The translations under genes were made by a program, and so were the position numbers. A stretch of DNA of 64,000 bases from Dermatophagoides farinae. Its lineage: Eukaryota > Arthropoda > Arachnida > Sarcoptiformes > Pyroglyphidae. Below the pieces are notes generated by a model. It was not told the origin of the DNA and did not search any database. It saw only the letters and a program-made list of their open reading frames with translations. The stretch lies in assembly GCF_024713945.1 (NCBI RefSeq), contig NC_134679.1:6515001-6579000 (forward strand). Reading direction: 5' to 3'. This document shows positions 23,061 to 35,317 of this stretch, one piece after another (positions within the stretch are counted from its first letter, which is position 1; each line of letters starts with the position of its first letter).

Positions 23061-23912
23061 ATGTCGACCGATAAAAACCATGATAATGAATTGACAGCCG
23101 AACAACTTGCTCATATTGAACGTAATCGACAAAAAGCATTACTACGGCAACAGAAAAAACAACGTGATCTGACCACCGATGAAGTATATCGTTTGGAACG
23201 ATACAATGAACTTAATGTTCAATCTAGCCAGGATTTTGGTGGCGGATTTTTCGTTGATCATCATGATTCAGATCGGAAAATAAATTCAATAAATAATTCA
23301 TCATTAACGGCATCATCGACGAAAATAACAATCAAACCGGATACAAGAGAAAATGTTTGCGATGAATGTGATGATAATTTCAGTAATTCATATTTGTTAT
23401 CAAATTTTGGTGAAAAAATCTGCGATTCGTGTAAAGATTTGAAACAAAAACATAAATTAATCACACGTACTGAAGCTAAACAAGAATATCTATTGACCGA
23501 TGTGGATCTGGATAAACGTGATCCACCACTTCGTTGTATAATGAAACGTAATCCACGTGTTTATGCTCGTGGTCATATGCGTCTTTATCTTCGTTTACAA
23601 GTGGAAGAACGTGCATTGGAAGTATGGGGCAGTGAACAACAGCTGGAAGAGGAACGAGAAAATCGTGATGCAAAACGTGAAGGTAGAAAACGTAAACAAT
23701 TTGATAAACAAATGAAAGAATTACGTATGCAGGCAAGAAGTTCATTATATCATAAACGATTACAAAGCCAATCACATGAACATGATTTTGGTGATGAACA
23801 ATTGATTGAGCCGCCACCATCTACTACTACTACCGCTGCAGATTCAGATGGTGAATATTATCAACAAACATGTAAAACATGTGGATTGAAAAAAGTATTT
23901 GAAAAATTGTAA
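23061..23912 (+). CDS. XPA: DNA repair protein XPA homologue
   Basis: Damage-verification and scaffold protein of nucleotide excision repair, acting in the nucleus with RPA, TFIIH and ERCC1-XPF. Single exon of 283 residues, near the human 273. Start chosen at 23061 (MSTDKNHDNELT) because upstream in-frame sequence is low-complexity leader. An N-terminal basic helix (IERNRQKALLRQQKKQR) resembles the family's RPA32/nuclear-localisation region. The ERCC1-binding-like glycines are present (DFGGGFF). The zinc finger is CDEC...CDSC with both CxxC pairs intact. The DNA-binding domain follows: ITRTEAKQEYLLTDVDLD, MKRNPRVYARGHMRLYLR, VWGSEQQLEEERENR. The tail ends with two CxxC-like cysteines (TCKTCGLKK). 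It converges on the C6orf136-like gene, with only about 120 bp between the stops. Confidence 0.95.
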   Translation: MSTDKNHDNELTAEQLAHIERNRQKALLRQQKKQRDLTTDEVYRLERYNELNVQSSQDFGGGFFVDHHDSDRKINSINNSSLTASSTKITIKPDTRENVCDECDDNFSNSYLLSNFGEKICDSCKDLKQKHKLITRTEAKQEYLLTDVDLDKRDPPLRCIMKRNPRVYARGHMRLYLRLQVEERALEVWGSEQQLEEERENRDAKREGRKRKQFDKQMKELRMQARSSLYHKRLQSQSHEHDFGDEQLIEPPPSTTTTAADSDGEYYQQTCKTCGLKKVFEKL

Positions 23913-24035
23913 ATGAATAATAGTTTGTTTTGTATAAATTTGTAAATCTAACTTAATTCAAATTTAATTATTGATTGTAATTTATTAACAAAATTATTTT
24001 TTAATAATAATAAATGTTTTCCATATATTCTATCA

Positions 24036-24966
24036 TCATACTACACCTAATTTGGCTGCCAATCCTTTTGTCGTTTTATTCGATTCAATTTCATCCGTAT
24101 CGGGCATAACTTTATCACAAACATGACGATAAATCAATCCATCACCACCGACATAAAGTATGGAAAATCCATCGATCCATTCATCTTTATATTTTTCCAA
24201 TGATTCTTTTGCATTCCATAGTTTAAATTTCCAGAAAGCTAACACGATTCGATTACCAGGATACGAAACGATACGCCAACGTATTTTTATGGTAGAATCT
24301 TCAACGTGTTTTGTTAATTTTAATACATTGAATGCAACTTTACCATATTTTAAATGTGCACCCATTTTAATCTTTGCTATTTGCCATGCATATCCATTCA
24401 TACCTTCGGTACGAACATTACGAATATTATCTTCGAATATAATGTTACGATTATAGAGACGAAATTCATGTGGTTTTTGAAAAAATTGTGGCAACTGACA
24501 AAAAAAATTTGAAAATGAAAATCCATAAAAATCAAAATCACATCGAATTGAACAACAACAACAACAAAAAACTTACATGATCTGACAGACGTCCACTTAG
24601 CAGCAACAATTGTTCTTCTGTTGCTTTTGTTGGATCAATATTCGAATCATTTTTGGATGATGAATTCGAATCATCATTAGGCGATTTTGTCGATAAAATT
24701 GTTTGCTTTTCATCACCATTCATTATTAATACATTGTTTGAAATTGATTGAAAATCACTATTTTTATTTCTTTGACCATTTATTTGTTGTTGATGATGAT
24801 AATATCGCCATGGATGTAATGATGATGTTGATGTTGATGATGATGTATTACATAAAGGTTTCATTTGATTCAATGGCTTTTTGGCCATTGTCATGAATAT
24901 CGAACGCATCATTAATGTTTGCTGATGACAAGGTATGAATAAAGATTTTGCACCGACTATGGACAT
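24036..24966 (-). CDS. C6orf136: C6orf136-like mitochondrial protein (DUF2358)
   Basis: Exons 24966-24577 and 24494-24036, phase 0 over an 82-bp GT-AG intron, about 282 residues. The ATG at 24966 is preferred because it opens a basic, acid-poor presequence (MSIVGAKSLFIPCHQQ, MTMAKKPLNQMKP); an in-frame ATG at 25005 is also possible. After a disordered Ser/Gln-rich stretch comes the DUF2358 domain: TEEQLLLLSGRLSDHLPQFF, a phenylalanine-rich HEFRLYNRNIIFEDNI, IRNVRTEG, LKLTKHVEDSTIKIRWRIV, then WIDGFSILYVGGDGLIYRH. This matches human C6orf136, whose biochemical role is not established. The gene is divergent from NDUFB11 with about 300 bp between the start codons. Confidence 0.87.
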
Positions 24967-25265
24967 TTTTGTTGTTTGTTTAGAGAGAAAGAGAGAAAAC
25001 ACCATTCAATGATTATTCTAATTGGACATAATTTTTCTTGACGCAACACACACGTGTTTCAAAAGAAGATTCCTTAATTTTTCAACGAAAACAATCGATG
25101 TGAAACTGTTTTTTTCCTTCGCACGTTGTCTATGACCGGACAAGGACAAGTAGTATGTATTTTATTTTGTTTTCACAACGAAAAAAAAACATCACGGTGT
25201 TTGAAGTTCGTATTGTTTTCGATTCCAAATTTCTTTTTTTTCCGGTACATCTGTATCATTCTCAA

Positions 25266-25995
25266 ATGATAATGATGCTTCGTTCGATTAGCAGATTTGT
25301 TCTTGTGAATCAAAGACACGCTAATTTGGCTTTGAAACGAAGTGTACATCAAAATCATGTGATGAACACATTAGTCAAACGTTTGGGTGATTTTAAATGG
25401 TCTTCATCATCATCATCATCATCGTTAATGATGATTACACGTGGAATTAAAACAACGAGTAAAAAAGATGAAACATATGTCGAAGTTTTTGATCCCGAAT
25501 ATATTAACGAAAAGAAACCAAAAGGTCCTGAAACGGCAGAAGAATTTGCCGATGTTAGCTCACAAAAGGTATGATATTCATATTCGAAAAGCATTCCATT
25601 TGATCATTTGTCATTATTCACGTAGAATTGGATTTCATTTGGATACGATGAAGTTGATCAAAAAGAGGATCGTCATTTGGCCAATGCTTATTTTTTCTCA
25701 TATTTTACACTTGGTTGTCTAGTATTTAGCTGGATCATCTATTATTATCCATACATTGAGTGAGTTTTGTTTTGTTTTGTTTTTTTTTTGATTAGATCTA
25801 ATTCATTCACCTTGTTTTTTTTGTTTGCATTCACACAGTGGCTATGATTGGGCCCAAAGAGAGGCATTCATTGAAGTTAATCGACGAGAACAATTAGGCC
25901 TACCATTTATTGATCCAAATCTTGTTGATCCAGAAAAAATAACATTACCATCGGAAGAAGAGTTGAAAAAATTAAACTTGGAAATTCATCTTTAA
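25266..25995 (+). CDS. NDUFB11: NADH dehydrogenase 1 beta subunit 11 (ESSS)
   Basis: Accessory membrane-arm subunit of respiratory complex I. Exons 25266-25568, 25626-25759 and 25839-25995 (introns 57 and 79 bp; phases 0 and 2) give 197 residues. An N-terminal presequence rich in Arg and Ser (MLRSISRFVLVNQRH) precedes a negatively charged matrix part, then WISFGYDEVDQKED, one membrane helix (AYFFSYFTLGCLVFSWIIYY), and the family C-terminus GYDWAQREAF, VNRREQLGLPFIDPNL, DPEKITLPSEEEL. The last motif matches the ...GLP...DP.KI.LP.. ending of the human subunit. A serine run is encoded by a TCA repeat in the first exon. Its stop lies only 85 bp from the convergent THADA stop. Confidence 0.92.
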
Positions 25996-26080
25996 TCAAT
26001 TATTATTATATAATTTGATTGTAAATTGTAAAAGAATTTTTAATTTTCAAACAAAAAAAAACAATAAATCGATATGTTAA

Positions 26081-29000
26081 TTATAGTGAAAAATGAATTA
26101 AATCCATTTTATTTGGATGAAATTCCGTAAGTAATTCTTGCAAATAGAATGGATTATGTTTATGAATGGATGATTCTTGTTTTTGATAATCACCATTTTC
26201 TGGTTCCAATGATAATGCCAGACGCATGAATAATAGATGATCGACAAGGAATAGGAAATATTTCGGTAATCGCCAAATACCTTTAAACATTATATCATTT
26301 CGATATGATTCATATTGATCATGCTGGTCAAATTGTTTACAAAATCTTTGGATAAATTTTTTCAAATTCTTCACGATCAAAATCATGATGGATAATTTCA
26401 TTCGATGATTGTTGGTGATGAAGAAAAGCGTTCAACAATCGAATGTTCATCAAATATGGTTCGGCAAAAACATTTTTTTCTTCTTTTTCGAATAAAACAT
26501 CATTTTGCATCTGGCCATCAGATTGTTGTTCTACATATGATAATGATTGTGCGAAACGTTTTAGTATCAATTCAAATAGTGCTCGATATCCATTATGGTT
26601 GGATTTGATTAACCAATCGATAAACATGTTGATGGTTATATTTGTGGATAAAATTCTTTGATCATCATGGAAAATAATTTCACCAATTTTCAGTGCTTCA
26701 AACCGAACATGACGATCTTCATCTTCCAACAATGTCAACACAATTTCGGCAATAAGAATCAATGTTTTAATGTCGTGATCAGCGTTGTTATTTTGTCGTA
26801 ACCATTGATTCATTTGTTTTGCAGCAATGAAACGAATGTTATCCGGATTTTTAAATGATGTACGTTCCAGTATCCAATGTAAATCTTGTGAAACAATTTC
26901 CAATTGATCATCATCATCATCATCATTTGATTCATCGATTTTTGTCGTCAGATTATTATTTTGTTTATCTTGTTTTTCATTGAAAATTGACATAAACAAT
27001 GGTCTTAGAATATGAAAAGCCGGTACGTATTGAGAATGCTGTTTGAAACGATTATAAAGTTTTTGACGATAAAATTCAATTTCATCTTGGCTACCGTGTT
27101 GTTCAATCATATATTTGGCACAATATAAAAGTCCATGATAATGATTCGATTTGATGACCGGGGTCGATTCAAATGAATTGTGTAGAAATTCATTCATTTC
27201 TTCGAATGTTGATAGATTTGCCAATGATCTGGCTGCCAACATTCGTATTTTCCAGCAGCGATTTTTTTCAACATATTGAATGAATGATTTTTTCAAACAA
27301 TTTTTCATTTCAATCAATTTTGCATGTTGATCATCATCATCATGAAATGAATGAAATTGAGCAAATGAAGTGAATGATGCTATCAATGCTAGTACAGGAA
27401 CTATTTCTGGACGATGATTTTCATATGATGATGATTGTTCAAAATGTTGGCAAATTAATTTCAATAAATTAGGATAACGACTATAAAATTCATTCAATGT
27501 TATGGTCGATTCTTCTTCCACCACCACCACCACCGCCACCATCATTGTCATCATCATCGTTGTCCATTGGTTTTGATTTTGTTCGTTTTTTCTGTCCCAA
27601 TAATCGTGTTATGCATGAACCAAATAACTGTAATGATGCATTACGTATCTGCCAATGAGTGCTGGTGAAACCATTCAAACAAATTGGAAACAATATTTCA
27701 GCGGTTTTATAATTCATTTGTGATAAAACTGATGTGCCCAATATTGAACGAAGAACGTGCATTGCATTTGCTTGCGGCAAATCAATTTTCTCTTGCATTG
27801 TAACATCATCATCATCATCATTAGTGATTGGTGATTGAGCAATTTGTATCAATAAATCAATAAATTGTTCATACAATGTTCGTGGACAGCTATTATTGTT
27901 GGATAATTTAATTTTATCCTTTTGAAATGATTCTGCTTCACCAATCAATACGGATTGGATGATTAATGCCAATCCAGCTGATCGTCGTGTTATACTAATT
28001 TTGGATCGTGATTTATCATTTCGTGCGATTACGGCAAAAATTTCTTGTACAAATATTTCCATTGCTGAACGATATGCCTGTAGTACGGATGAATTCGATG
28101 CTACCATCTGATGAAGATAGTAATAAATACGCAATAATGATCGTGTGAATTTCGTCAATGAAACACTGCAAGCTTCGATGACACCACGATGACGGCAACG
28201 TTGCATTAGATTCACCATACGAATGATACTTTGACATAGTTTTTCAGCTGATAACAGAAGAAAATCACGAATATCCTTGTAATCGGTTCGATTAATCATA
28301 CAATAAAGTAAATCAGCCGATAATTTGGATAAATTGGCGATTAAAAAACAACTTTCTTTCATATTAAGCCAACACATTGATAGAATCAATTGAAATTCAT
28401 TGGTCATTGTGAAATCTTTCTCATTATCAAATTCAGTTTCTTTTTGGACAATTTGCCGAATTGATTCACTCATCTCTAAAAATGATGGTGAAGAATAATT
28501 TCCATCACCATCACCATCATCAGCTGGATATTCAAAATCAACATCTTCATCGCCGTTTTTTGGCGTCAACAATGCAAGGAAATATTCCAATACATCAAAA
28601 CACAATTCAATGGTCGGTTCAACTATTTTGTATCGTATATTTATTGGACCGTTTTGGCATGAAGGACTTCATGTCCAATAGATGATGGGCAAGATTATCA
28701 AAATCTAAACATTGATTCAATGTTAATAACCAACCATGTAATGGATTCGTTTGTGATGATTTCAACAATTGTTTACGAAATGAATCTGAATAGAATAATT
28801 TGTTCGCATTTCTAACCAATGTAAAAATATGATGAATATTTTCCACTGGATTAATTTGAATCAAATATCGACACAATAATCCACCAATATGACATTCTTG
28901 ATGACGAAACGATCGACCATAATGTATGGATAAATTTTCCACAGATTTCGTGGAAAAAAATTGATATCGATCATCTTGACCAATCACTAATGAAGTTTTA

Positions 29001-31075
29001 GAATATTGAATCAAAATTTCATTTGTTGACCGTCGAATTTTATCATCTTTATCAATAATTCCATATAGTAACATAAATCGAATTGGAATCGGTTCAATTA
29101 GTTCCTGTTGATCATGGTCATCATTTGTCAATAGTCTTCGTATTGTTAAATGATAATCACCACTTTTAATCAACGTTATAATTGCTGCTATAAGATTTAA
29201 TGCCGTTGATTTTCGTTGAAACGATGAACCAGGTGAAAGTGATATAGCCAATAATCGTAAAGTATTCGATATAAACGATACTAATGGTTTATGTTCTTGA
29301 TTAATCGATTGTGAATGGCCACCAACACCACCACCATATCGATCACAAAGACAGGTGATGATTTTGAAAAAAAATCGTTCCAATACACGAATCATTCGTT
29401 GTCTAAATGATGAATTATCAACATTCAGGTTGTTACGTAAAAATCGTAATATCAAATCGCAGACAATTGGTCGATTTTTTTTGATCAATTTTTCATCAGC
29501 CAATAATGCTAAACCTTCCACACGGATCATATCATCTTGATTGGTAAGAATAGTTATTAGCCAATTTATTGATGGCAATTCATATGCTGGTGATGACTCG
29601 GTGATTTGACTGTATTTTTCCAAATAAATTCGTATCAGACATACTTGTCCATACGGACAATCAGAAAGTTTTTCCATCATTAAAGACATTGATTGTGGAA
29701 TATGTTGCAGTGTTGCCGGAAGAATCGATGCCATCATGATGTTATGAACAATCATAAATTGTATTTGATCATTTCGGAATATCTGTGTAATAGGCCGTAG
29801 CCATAGTTGTGACCATTTTTCTTGGATATTTCGTTCGTTATTATCAATTCGAGTGGATGAAAGAATCCAAGAAATTGTACATTTATAATAATCAGCAATA
29901 CTGGTGGTTATGGCTGTTATTGATAAATGTTTAATCATTTTGTCGGAGAAATTGCTGTCCATTTCGAAAGGCGATCCAGGTAATAGCTTAAATTGATCAT
30001 TTTTTGTTTGTACGGATAAAAATTCGGTTAAAACGGCCAATTTTTTATATTTAGCTTTACTTGTGAATGGTAATTGTGATGCTGATTGGATTTGTTCGAT
30101 CAATATTTTTTCAATAAATTTTTCATCTTCCAATCGGGTTTGAATGATAAATCTGATTAAAAATTGATAATTTTCTTTCATCAACGTGATGGCGCCGTTT
30201 ATTGGACTTTCCCATTCACTATCGACAATCGATAATGTTTTTTGTACAATATTTGAGAGGAAATTTTTTAAATTTTTATTATTTAAAATTTGATTTTCAA
30301 TAACATGCTGATGATCGTTTAACAGTTTAAGATATTGATTCAATAAACGATAAATTTGAAATGTTTGTTTTGTTTCTATACGACATAATCGTATTAATTT
30401 CAGAAAAATTTCTGCAAAAATTTCAATTGAATCTTCAATGAGAACATTGAAAAATGGTACACAATTTAAAATTCCATAATAAAATGTTGCTTGACAAAAC
30501 GATGTGGTCGTTGATTCGATACGATCAATCTGTTGGCGAACATGTTCAACAATGACAATCGGATTTGTTTGTCCGATAATTTGTTGAATTTTGTCCACAA
30601 ATTCATCATCCTCAATAGATTGGGCAAACATTTGAGTGTAAAGAACAAATGAAATTCTACATATCTTGTCATGATCAATATTTGAACGATATTTTAACGA
30701 TAAAAATGACATCAATATGAATGGTGTACAGAATGCTGAAAGAATGGCCGTTTCAGGAAAAACGGAATCATCACAATAGATTTTCTGCAGTCGATTCAAA
30801 CTTTTTATCACATATTTTTCAATTTCATCATCAATTTCTAGTAATAGAGGAGGAGGTATAGATCTCAAAGACGATAATAATTGTCGTATACATTGATTTA
30901 AATCTGTGTTTTCCACATTTTTTATTGATGATTCATTATTGAAAAATGATTGAAAACTTGATAAAATCTGTTTGAAATTTTCATTATAAATCAATGTTAG
31001 ACGTTTGGTTTTTGTAATCAATGATTTTAATTTTTTCCGGTCATCATATTTACGTGATCCAGGCAAGTTGAGCAT
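26081..31075 (-). CDS. THADA: THADA homologue (DUF2428 HEAT/ARM-repeat protein), three frame breaks
   Basis: Large alpha-solenoid protein; human THADA and yeast Trm732 support tRNA ribose methylation and, in flies, energy homeostasis. No clear intron is seen. The N-terminal 818 residues run 31075-28619. The DUF2428 part contains ITRRSAGLALIIQSV, QANAMHVLRSI, HWQIRNASLQLFGSCITRL and QKKRTKSK. The C-terminal part has EFYSRYPNLLKLI, KNRCWKIRMLAARSLANL and NHYHGLLYCAKYM, all in the order found in THADA. Three times the frame must move by +1: between 28670 and 28619, in a Gly/GGT-repeat stretch between about 27560 and 27490, and near an A run at about 26390-26340. Skipping one base at each gives about 1,663 residues, near family length. 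Long conserved stretches on both sides argue against a decayed gene; the extra bases may be assembly errors. Confidence 0.85.
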
Positions 31076-32000
31076 TTTGTGTTTTTTTTAATTAAAAAAA
31101 AAATCAAATTTTTTGAATCAAAACAAAATTAAATTTCAACACGTGTGTGTGTGTTTGAAGAATATTCTCATTCAAATAAAACGATCAAATGATGGTCACA
31201 CTAGCGACGACTAACGGACAAATTCTGAAAATCATTTTCGAGCTTGTTGACGTTGGCATCATCATCGTCATCATCATCATCAATGAAATTTTGTCGGCTG
31301 TCTGTTCTCGAAATTTCTTGTCCGATAAAAAAAAAGAAATTTTCTTGTCATTTTTTGTTTTTGAAATTCCTGATTTCATCATCAACCATCATAATTCGTG
31401 AATACGTAAGTTAAAGTTTAATGAAAAAAAACTCATTAAATATCAATCAATCAATCAATTTTATCTGGTGAATTTTTTTCCCACTCTCTCTCTCTCTCTC
31501 TCTCTTTTTCTCTGGTTTCCATGTTACCATTTTTTTCTATTCACTTGTTATCATTTGTAATGAATATCGCCCATATGATAATGTAACATTGATAAACAGC
31601 GGCGTCATCATCATCATCATTATCATCATCATCGATGGTCGTTTTTTTTTCTTTGTCTATACAACAATTAATCGTATGTTTTTTAGTTGATTCATTTGTT
31701 TTTTTTTTGGAATAATTTTTTTCGTTTGTTTATTTCTACAGATTCTATTTTCATGCTGTTATTCCATCGTTGTCACTTTTTCTGTGAGAACAAAAAAAAA
31801 AAACGCAGAAACAGAAACTTTGAACCATTTTTTTTAGTGTGTTTTAAATCAACCGATATACGTCAAAATATAGATGACAGCAACAACGCCATTTAGTGTG
31901 TGATTCATTCATTCATTCAAATTTTCATTTTTTTTCTCGATTGAAATTTTGAACAATCGACAAATCCATCGACCTTTGTAGCATCAATAAAGCATCAAAA
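31076..32000. other. Divergent intergenic region THADA/flower
   Basis: Upstream of both THADA (-) and flower (+). Holds GAT/ATC runs, a CT microsatellite at 31483-31505 and T tracts. Short open frames here are low complexity and not supported as genes. Part may be 5' UTR of the flower gene. Confidence 0.45.
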
Positions 32001-35000
32001 ATGAACGTATTTCCAAACAATTGTTGGAACATTAAAACCAGAACCACAACAGCAACAAGAACAAAATGGTAGTAATCAAGATACACCATGGCTTATAACA
32101 AGCGCAGCACGTGCTGTTGGATCAATCGCCGGTGTTGGTAATTTGTTTTAACGATATTTTTTCTTTGTCTCTTGTTTCATTTCCAAAAAAAAAAATGGAA
32201 AAACTCAACTTCCATAATCATTAACATTAACACAACGACACAGACATAATTATCATATGCATCATCATCATCATCACTTGAATTGATTACAAGGTTTTTG
32301 ATGCAAATTTTTTTTTTTGCCGTCAATGAATTTGAAATGTTGATGACACTTTTTCTAGTTGAAAAAGTACAGTGCCATTTCGGTTATTTCGGTAAACGAA
32401 AAATGACGAGATTAATCGAACGATGAACACACACACACACACACACACACCCTGTATATTTAAATTACAATTCATCATTTTATCATTGTCAAACGATGAA
32501 GAAAATTATTGGCATCATCATTGTGTTCAATCATCAAAGCTAGAAAACGAAAAACGAAAAATTTTCGTTTTTTCTTTCTAGATGCAGATCACGTTCGATA
32601 TCGCTAGGATTTGTAAAAAAAAAAAATTTTTCTTGCTTTCCAAAGAAGAAATAATTTTCACATCCGTGTGTTTTTGTTTTTGTTTGTTTTCAGATCAATA
32701 TCTTTTTAGTCCTTTTTTTTCTTGTATTATGATGATGATGATGATGACGATGATTACCATTGACTTGACATTGAAATGTCTCATTCATTTTAACATTTGA
32801 ATAGTAATGGTTTTTTTTGTTTTGCTATCCAATGGAAAATGTCACATTTTCATCTTGGATTTGTTTTGGTTTGTTTTGATTTTGTTTATGTTCTGATAAT
32901 CATCTTTATCATTGAAATTAGCATTTTTTTTTATTCAAAATGATTGCAATCGATTGAATCACTGAATTTAAAATTTGACAAATTTTTTTTTCTTCAAATT
33001 GAAATTCGATGATGATGATTTGGATTTTCTTTGTTCCAACAACAAAAAGATTGATCACTTTACCACATGGTTGGATCTTTAGTTACCAATGATGATGATG
33101 ATCATCATCATCCATATATATTCGTTGTGTCCTTGTTTTTTTTATTCTTTTCACAAATGTTGTGAATTTATTTCCCGTGTGATACACACACACACAGAGA
33201 GAGAGACACTTAAGATTTCTATCTGAAAGAAAAAAAAATTGTCACCACTTTTTCCAATTTCATTCACATTAATTAATTAATTAATTGATTTTTTAATCAC
33301 TTTTTTTCTGTTCATATATTTAGTAAGCATATTATGTGGTTCATTTTTGATATTGGACATTTTAAATGTACATTGCATATTTAGCGGCGCACTATTGATG
33401 TAAGTATCATCATCATTTTTTGTTGTTGTTTGTTGTTGTTTACCTGTTATTAATTATTGTTTTCTTTTTCTTTTTCTTTTTTTCTTAAATCAATAAAAAT
33501 AAAAATTCGCAGCATCGAAGGCTTTCTAATGATATTGACCGAAGCACCATGTTGTTGTGTATTTTTTGAATTTGCCTATATGCCATCGACATTGATGAAT
33601 AAACGTCCACCATGGATCAAGGCTACCATTTATTTATTGTAAGTTTTTTTTTGTCTGTTTTTTTTGCAATGAAACAAATGAAAACAAATCAAATGTATCA
33701 TCATCATCATTAAAATTGAATTTCAATGATAATGATGATGATGGTGATGATCACAAAAAAATAGCTCACAGCTCTAAATCATAATATAAATTCACACCTT
33801 TGGCCAATTGATGCATATATGCATGTTGTGAATTAACACACAGACACACAATCTATTGTTGTTTTTCATTATTGAAAAAAAAATCCATGGGTGTGTGTGT
33901 GTGTTTGATGAATGATGATCATCCGTTTATTTATTTTCATTTTTTTTTTTTTGGACAACAAGATTATCATTTTGGATACCTTCTGTTGTCCTTTTGTTTT
34001 TGTTGTTGTTGTTGTTGTTGTTGTTGCCCAAAATGAATTCAAGGTTAAACAATGACAACAACAACAACAACAGAAACAAAAAACTTTTCCAAACAAATTC
34101 CAGAAAAAAATAAGGTGAGATTTTACGCAATTTTTTTTTTGCTTTTATACAACAGTGTAACACAAAAAAAAAAATTTATTAGTCACCATCGTCATCATCA
34201 ACATGATGATGATTTTTCACATTCATAATCGTCTTAGCAATACAATCCAATCGAATTCAATTCAATAAAAAGCCATAAATCTTTACATTATGGCTGTATT
34301 TTTTTTTGTGCTCCTGTTGGTTCTATTCAAAGTAAAAAAAAAATTCTGTAAAAATTCGTGATAACAAAAAAAAAGAAGAAGTAGCGAATGAAAAAATCAA
34401 ATTCACAAAATCATTTTTCATTTATTAATTATATGGAAAATTATGCTTTTTCTTCTCGGAATTTTCTTTTGCATATTTTTCCGTTCATCATCATCATCAT
34501 CATCATCGACAACATCAACATTGACCGTGTCTGTGTGTGTGTGTGTGTTTATCGATGACGATGATAATGATTTTGTTAGATAATAAAAAAAAAATGAATG
34601 AATAATTTTGTACAACTTTGCTGTCCCCCCTTAGTCATTTTGAATGTGTCATAATCATTAGCAAATTCAATTTTTTTTTTGATTTTTATGACCCATGTTG
34701 GTTGTCTCTCTGTATGTGTGTATGTGTTTCGTGCTATTTGGCCATCTAGTCATTTTGAATTAGTTTTTTGTTGTTGTTGTTGTTGTTACGATAATCTGTA
34801 TGCTAGTGTGTGTGTGTATGTGTTGGATGAGCAGAAAAACCACCATGTTACACCATGAACAATCAAATATTGACAATTTGAAACTTAAAAAAAAAAAATT
34901 TTCTCTTTTAGCTTTGCAGCCATACCTTTTTTCTGGTGTACAGGTGTTAGTACATTTTTTTCATCCGGTCTGATTATGGCAACCAGTGCACTATATCTTT

Positions 35001-35317
35001 TAATGGCATTGGGTAAAAAGTAAGTTCAAGTTTTTTCATATTTTAAAATCATCATGTTAATCACGCAATTTCACGATAATTTTTTTTTGCATTTTACTTC
35101 CGGTAAACTTGTGTACATTTTTTTCTTTTTTAGAGCGAATCGTGAAGAAATGATGGCTAAATCATCACAGGCTGGATCATCATCATCTAATAGTAATGGC
35201 AATCGATCAATACCAACGGCGCCTACATCAATTCTGGTACAGAATGAAGAGGTTCCAGTACCAAGTGGACCTGGTTTTGGTGTTGTTGGTGGTGGTAAGA
35301 ATCAAGTTTTGTACTGA
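32001..35317 (+). CDS. fwe: Flower (CACFD1) calcium channel-like protein
   Basis: Tetraspan protein of synaptic vesicles and plasma membrane, implicated in Ca2+ entry, endocytosis and cell competition in flies. Exons: about 32001-32137, 33324-33399, 33513-33638, 34912-35019, 35134-35317, with phases 1, 2, 2, 2 that all match. Landmarks in order: TPWLITSAARAVGSIAGV, VSILCGSFLILDILN, then IEGFLMILTEAPCC, whose Glu in the second membrane helix is the proposed selectivity residue of the family. Next come MNKRPPWIKATIYL, IPFFWCTGVSTFFSSGLIM and LYLLMALGKK; the tail is soluble and Ser/Pro-rich. The ATG at 32001 (MNVFPNN...) runs into a stop at 32070, while the real exon frame reads one base later, so an extra base or unseen upstream exon is implied between 32002 and 32072. 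With one base removed the protein is about 209 residues. Introns 1 and 3 are over 1 kb and repeat-rich. Confidence 0.88.
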
